The position numbers were made by a program, and so were the translations under genes. From Bacillus thuringiensis (GTDB taxonomy: Bacteria > Bacillota > Bacilli > Bacillales > Bacillaceae_G), in assembly GCF_001182785.1 (NCBI RefSeq), contig NZ_CP012099.1, positions 152,501-216,500 on the forward strand: a stretch of 64,000 nt of DNA. Reading direction: 5' to 3'. Shown one piece after another: positions 62,693 through 64,000 of this stretch. The notes under the pieces were generated by a model. It had not been told where the DNA came from and did not search any database. It saw only the letters and a list, made by a program, of their open reading frames with translations. Position 1 is the first letter of the stretch; each line of letters starts with the position of its first letter.

Positions 62693-64000
62693 ATGAAGAA
62701 AAAAACAAAAAAATGGGCTGGTGTATTTTCAGTATTACTGAGTAGTTCGCTTGTGTTATCTGCTTGTGGGGGACAGGAGGATACGGCTTCTACAGAACCA
62801 GTAAAAAAGCAGGATTTAAAAGACTCTAAGATTGAATCAATTCCAGCTACAGATAAAAAGAAAAGTCCAGAGAAAGCAAATCAACGAAAAGATACTTTTA
62901 TTACAGCCATTTCTAAGCCAGGGGGAGTTTTCCTTCCGTATTTCCAAGATAATGGTTGGGATGGAAATGTAACGTCTGTTATTTTTGCGTCATTAGTAAC
63001 AACAGACAAACAAAGTAAACCTGTTCCGGACCTTGCAGAAAAATGGGATATTTCTGCTGACCAGTTAACATATACATTCCACTTACGTAAAAACTTAAAA
63101 TTTAGTGACGGGTCGCCTTTAACAGCGGATGACGTAGCATTTACATTAACACTACTTCATGATAAAGCGTATGAAGGTGGATTGGATATTGCTCAGTATG
63201 CTGTTAAAGGTGGGAAAGAATATAAAGAAGGAAAAGCAACTTCTATTGAAGGAATCCAAGTTGTTGATCCACAGACAATTAAAATTACAACTGAAAAAGT
63301 TAATTCACAGGCGCTAACGAATTTAGGTGGCCCAGTGCTATCAAAAGCTTATTATGGAAAAGATTATAAACAAAATACAAGTTTAGACTATTTAAAAGCA
63401 TTATATGGGCAACCAATTGCAGCGGGTCCATATAAATTTGAAAAATATGTTCCAGGTCAAGAAGTCCGCTTTGTTGCTAACGAAAATTATTATGCAGGTA
63501 AACCAAAAATCAAAAACTTTATTTACAAAATTACATCAGGTGATACTGGATTCCAATTATTCCAAACAGGTGAACTGGACTATAGTGGGTTTAGAGCGAA
63601 CCCTGAAAATATAGACCAATTAAAAGGATTAGAGTTTGCAAATATTAATCTTGAATCATCAAGTGATATTGCTTATATCTATGTAAATAATAAGAAGTCG
63701 TATTTGAAAGATAAAAAGGTACGCCAAGCACTTACTTATGGATTAGACCGTAAGAAGTATGTGGATACAGCTTTACAAGGCTATGGCTCTGTCGCTAACG
63801 TACCAATTGCTCCAGTTTCATGGGCATATACAGAAGAAGGTATTAATAAATATCCGCACGACGTAGAAAAGGCTAAAAAATTATTGGATGAGGCTGGTTG
63901 GAAAGTAGGTTCTGACGGGGTTCGTGAAAAAGATGGTCAAAAATTAAAATTAACATACTACGCATCAAATACAGGTAAAACAAATGATATCTTTATTCCG
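62693..64000 (+). CDS. Oligopeptide-binding lipoprotein (OppA/AppA family), partial
   Basis: Open to the window edge (436 codons seen). Signal peptide with lipobox VLSACGGQ (Cys23), Lys/Asp-rich linker, then SBP_bac_5: FHLRKNLKFSDGSPLTADDV (about 126-145), PYKFEKYVPGQEV and YVNNKKSYLKDKKVRQALTY. Resembles DppE/AppA-type binding proteins more than the OppA pair at 36-40 kb. Strong ribosome site agggtgggga. Downstream permease genes, if any, lie outside the window. Confidence 0.9.
   Translation, partial: MKKKTKKWAGVFSVLLSSSLVLSACGGQEDTASTEPVKKQDLKDSKIESIPATDKKKSPEKANQRKDTFITAISKPGGVFLPYFQDNGWDGNVTSVIFASLVTTDKQSKPVPDLAEKWDISADQLTYTFHLRKNLKFSDGSPLTADDVAFTLTLLHDKAYEGGLDIAQYAVKGGKEYKEGKATSIEGIQVVDPQTIKITTEKVNSQALTNLGGPVLSKAYYGKDYKQNTSLDYLKALYGQPIAAGPYKFEKYVPGQEVRFVANENYYAGKPKIKNFIYKITSGDTGFQLFQTGELDYSGFRANPENIDQLKGLEFANINLESSSDIAYIYVNNKKSYLKDKKVRQALTYGLDRKKYVDTALQGYGSVANVPIAPVSWAYTEEGINKYPHDVEKAKKLLDEAGWKVGSDGVREKDGQKLKLTYYASNTGKTNDIFIP

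Overview
The window reads as chromosomal DNA of a Bacillus cereus group bacterium. The grounds are low-GC Firmicute coding, the gene order cdaA-cdaR-glmM-glmS with a glmS ribozyme, a bcr1-type interspersed repeat, several small gene families I associate with this group, and a perfect parS site suggesting the origin-proximal part of the chromosome. Species within the group cannot be assigned from the sequence alone. No prophage, IS transposase, integrase or CRISPR array is visible.

Layout. 1-4.3 kb: 3' end of 16S rRNA, then 23S, 5S and nine tRNA genes (Asn, Thr, Glu, Val, Tyr, Gln, Lys, Gly, Ala). 4.4-12.9 kb: glycerate kinase, arginase, the cdaA-cdaR-glmM operon (c-di-AMP synthesis coupled to glucosamine-phosphate metabolism) and ribozyme-controlled glmS. 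13-17.5 kb: an S9 peptidase-like protein that appears to lack its catalytic His, a DUF4256 protein, a DoxX protein and an SDR oxidoreductase, then a bcr1 repeat. 17.6-40.7 kb: nutrient uptake dominated by methionine/SAM control. A SAM (S-box) riboswitch heads metN-metP-metQ, a second heads a complete five-gene peptide ABC transporter, and a third heads a lone OppA-type binding protein; its neighbouring OppA paralogue has none. Lipoproteins, an oxidase/half-MFS pair, a Bcr/CflA exporter and an AraC regulator lie among these. 40.8-47 kb: aldo/keto reductase, proC, pnuC, glcU, and modA-modB with a divergent YvgK-like regulator.

47-59.5 kb is the most unusual part. Three near-identical minus-strand cassettes each encode two tiny peptides (33 aa amphipathic, 31-33 aa hydrophobic). 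A decayed fourth copy, a YxeA-family gene, a 37-aa membrane peptide and a related three-peptide cassette at 59 kb accompany them. All eight promoters share one architecture: TTACA-N4-TGTAA, then a GTAA-containing half-site ending in CGATAG (or CAATAG), then exactly 20 bp to a -10 box. This matches what I recall of BceR-type response regulator sites (antimicrobial-peptide sensing), and YxeA belongs to such a regulon in B. subtilis. I infer a local regulon of short peptides whose function is unknown.

59.6-64 kb: an ABC-F ATPase preceded by a 44-codon leader ORF and two terminator-like hairpins (probable antibiotic-responsive attenuation), a parS site, a bcr1 fragment, a small membrane protein and the 5' part of another OppA-type lipoprotein running off the right edge.
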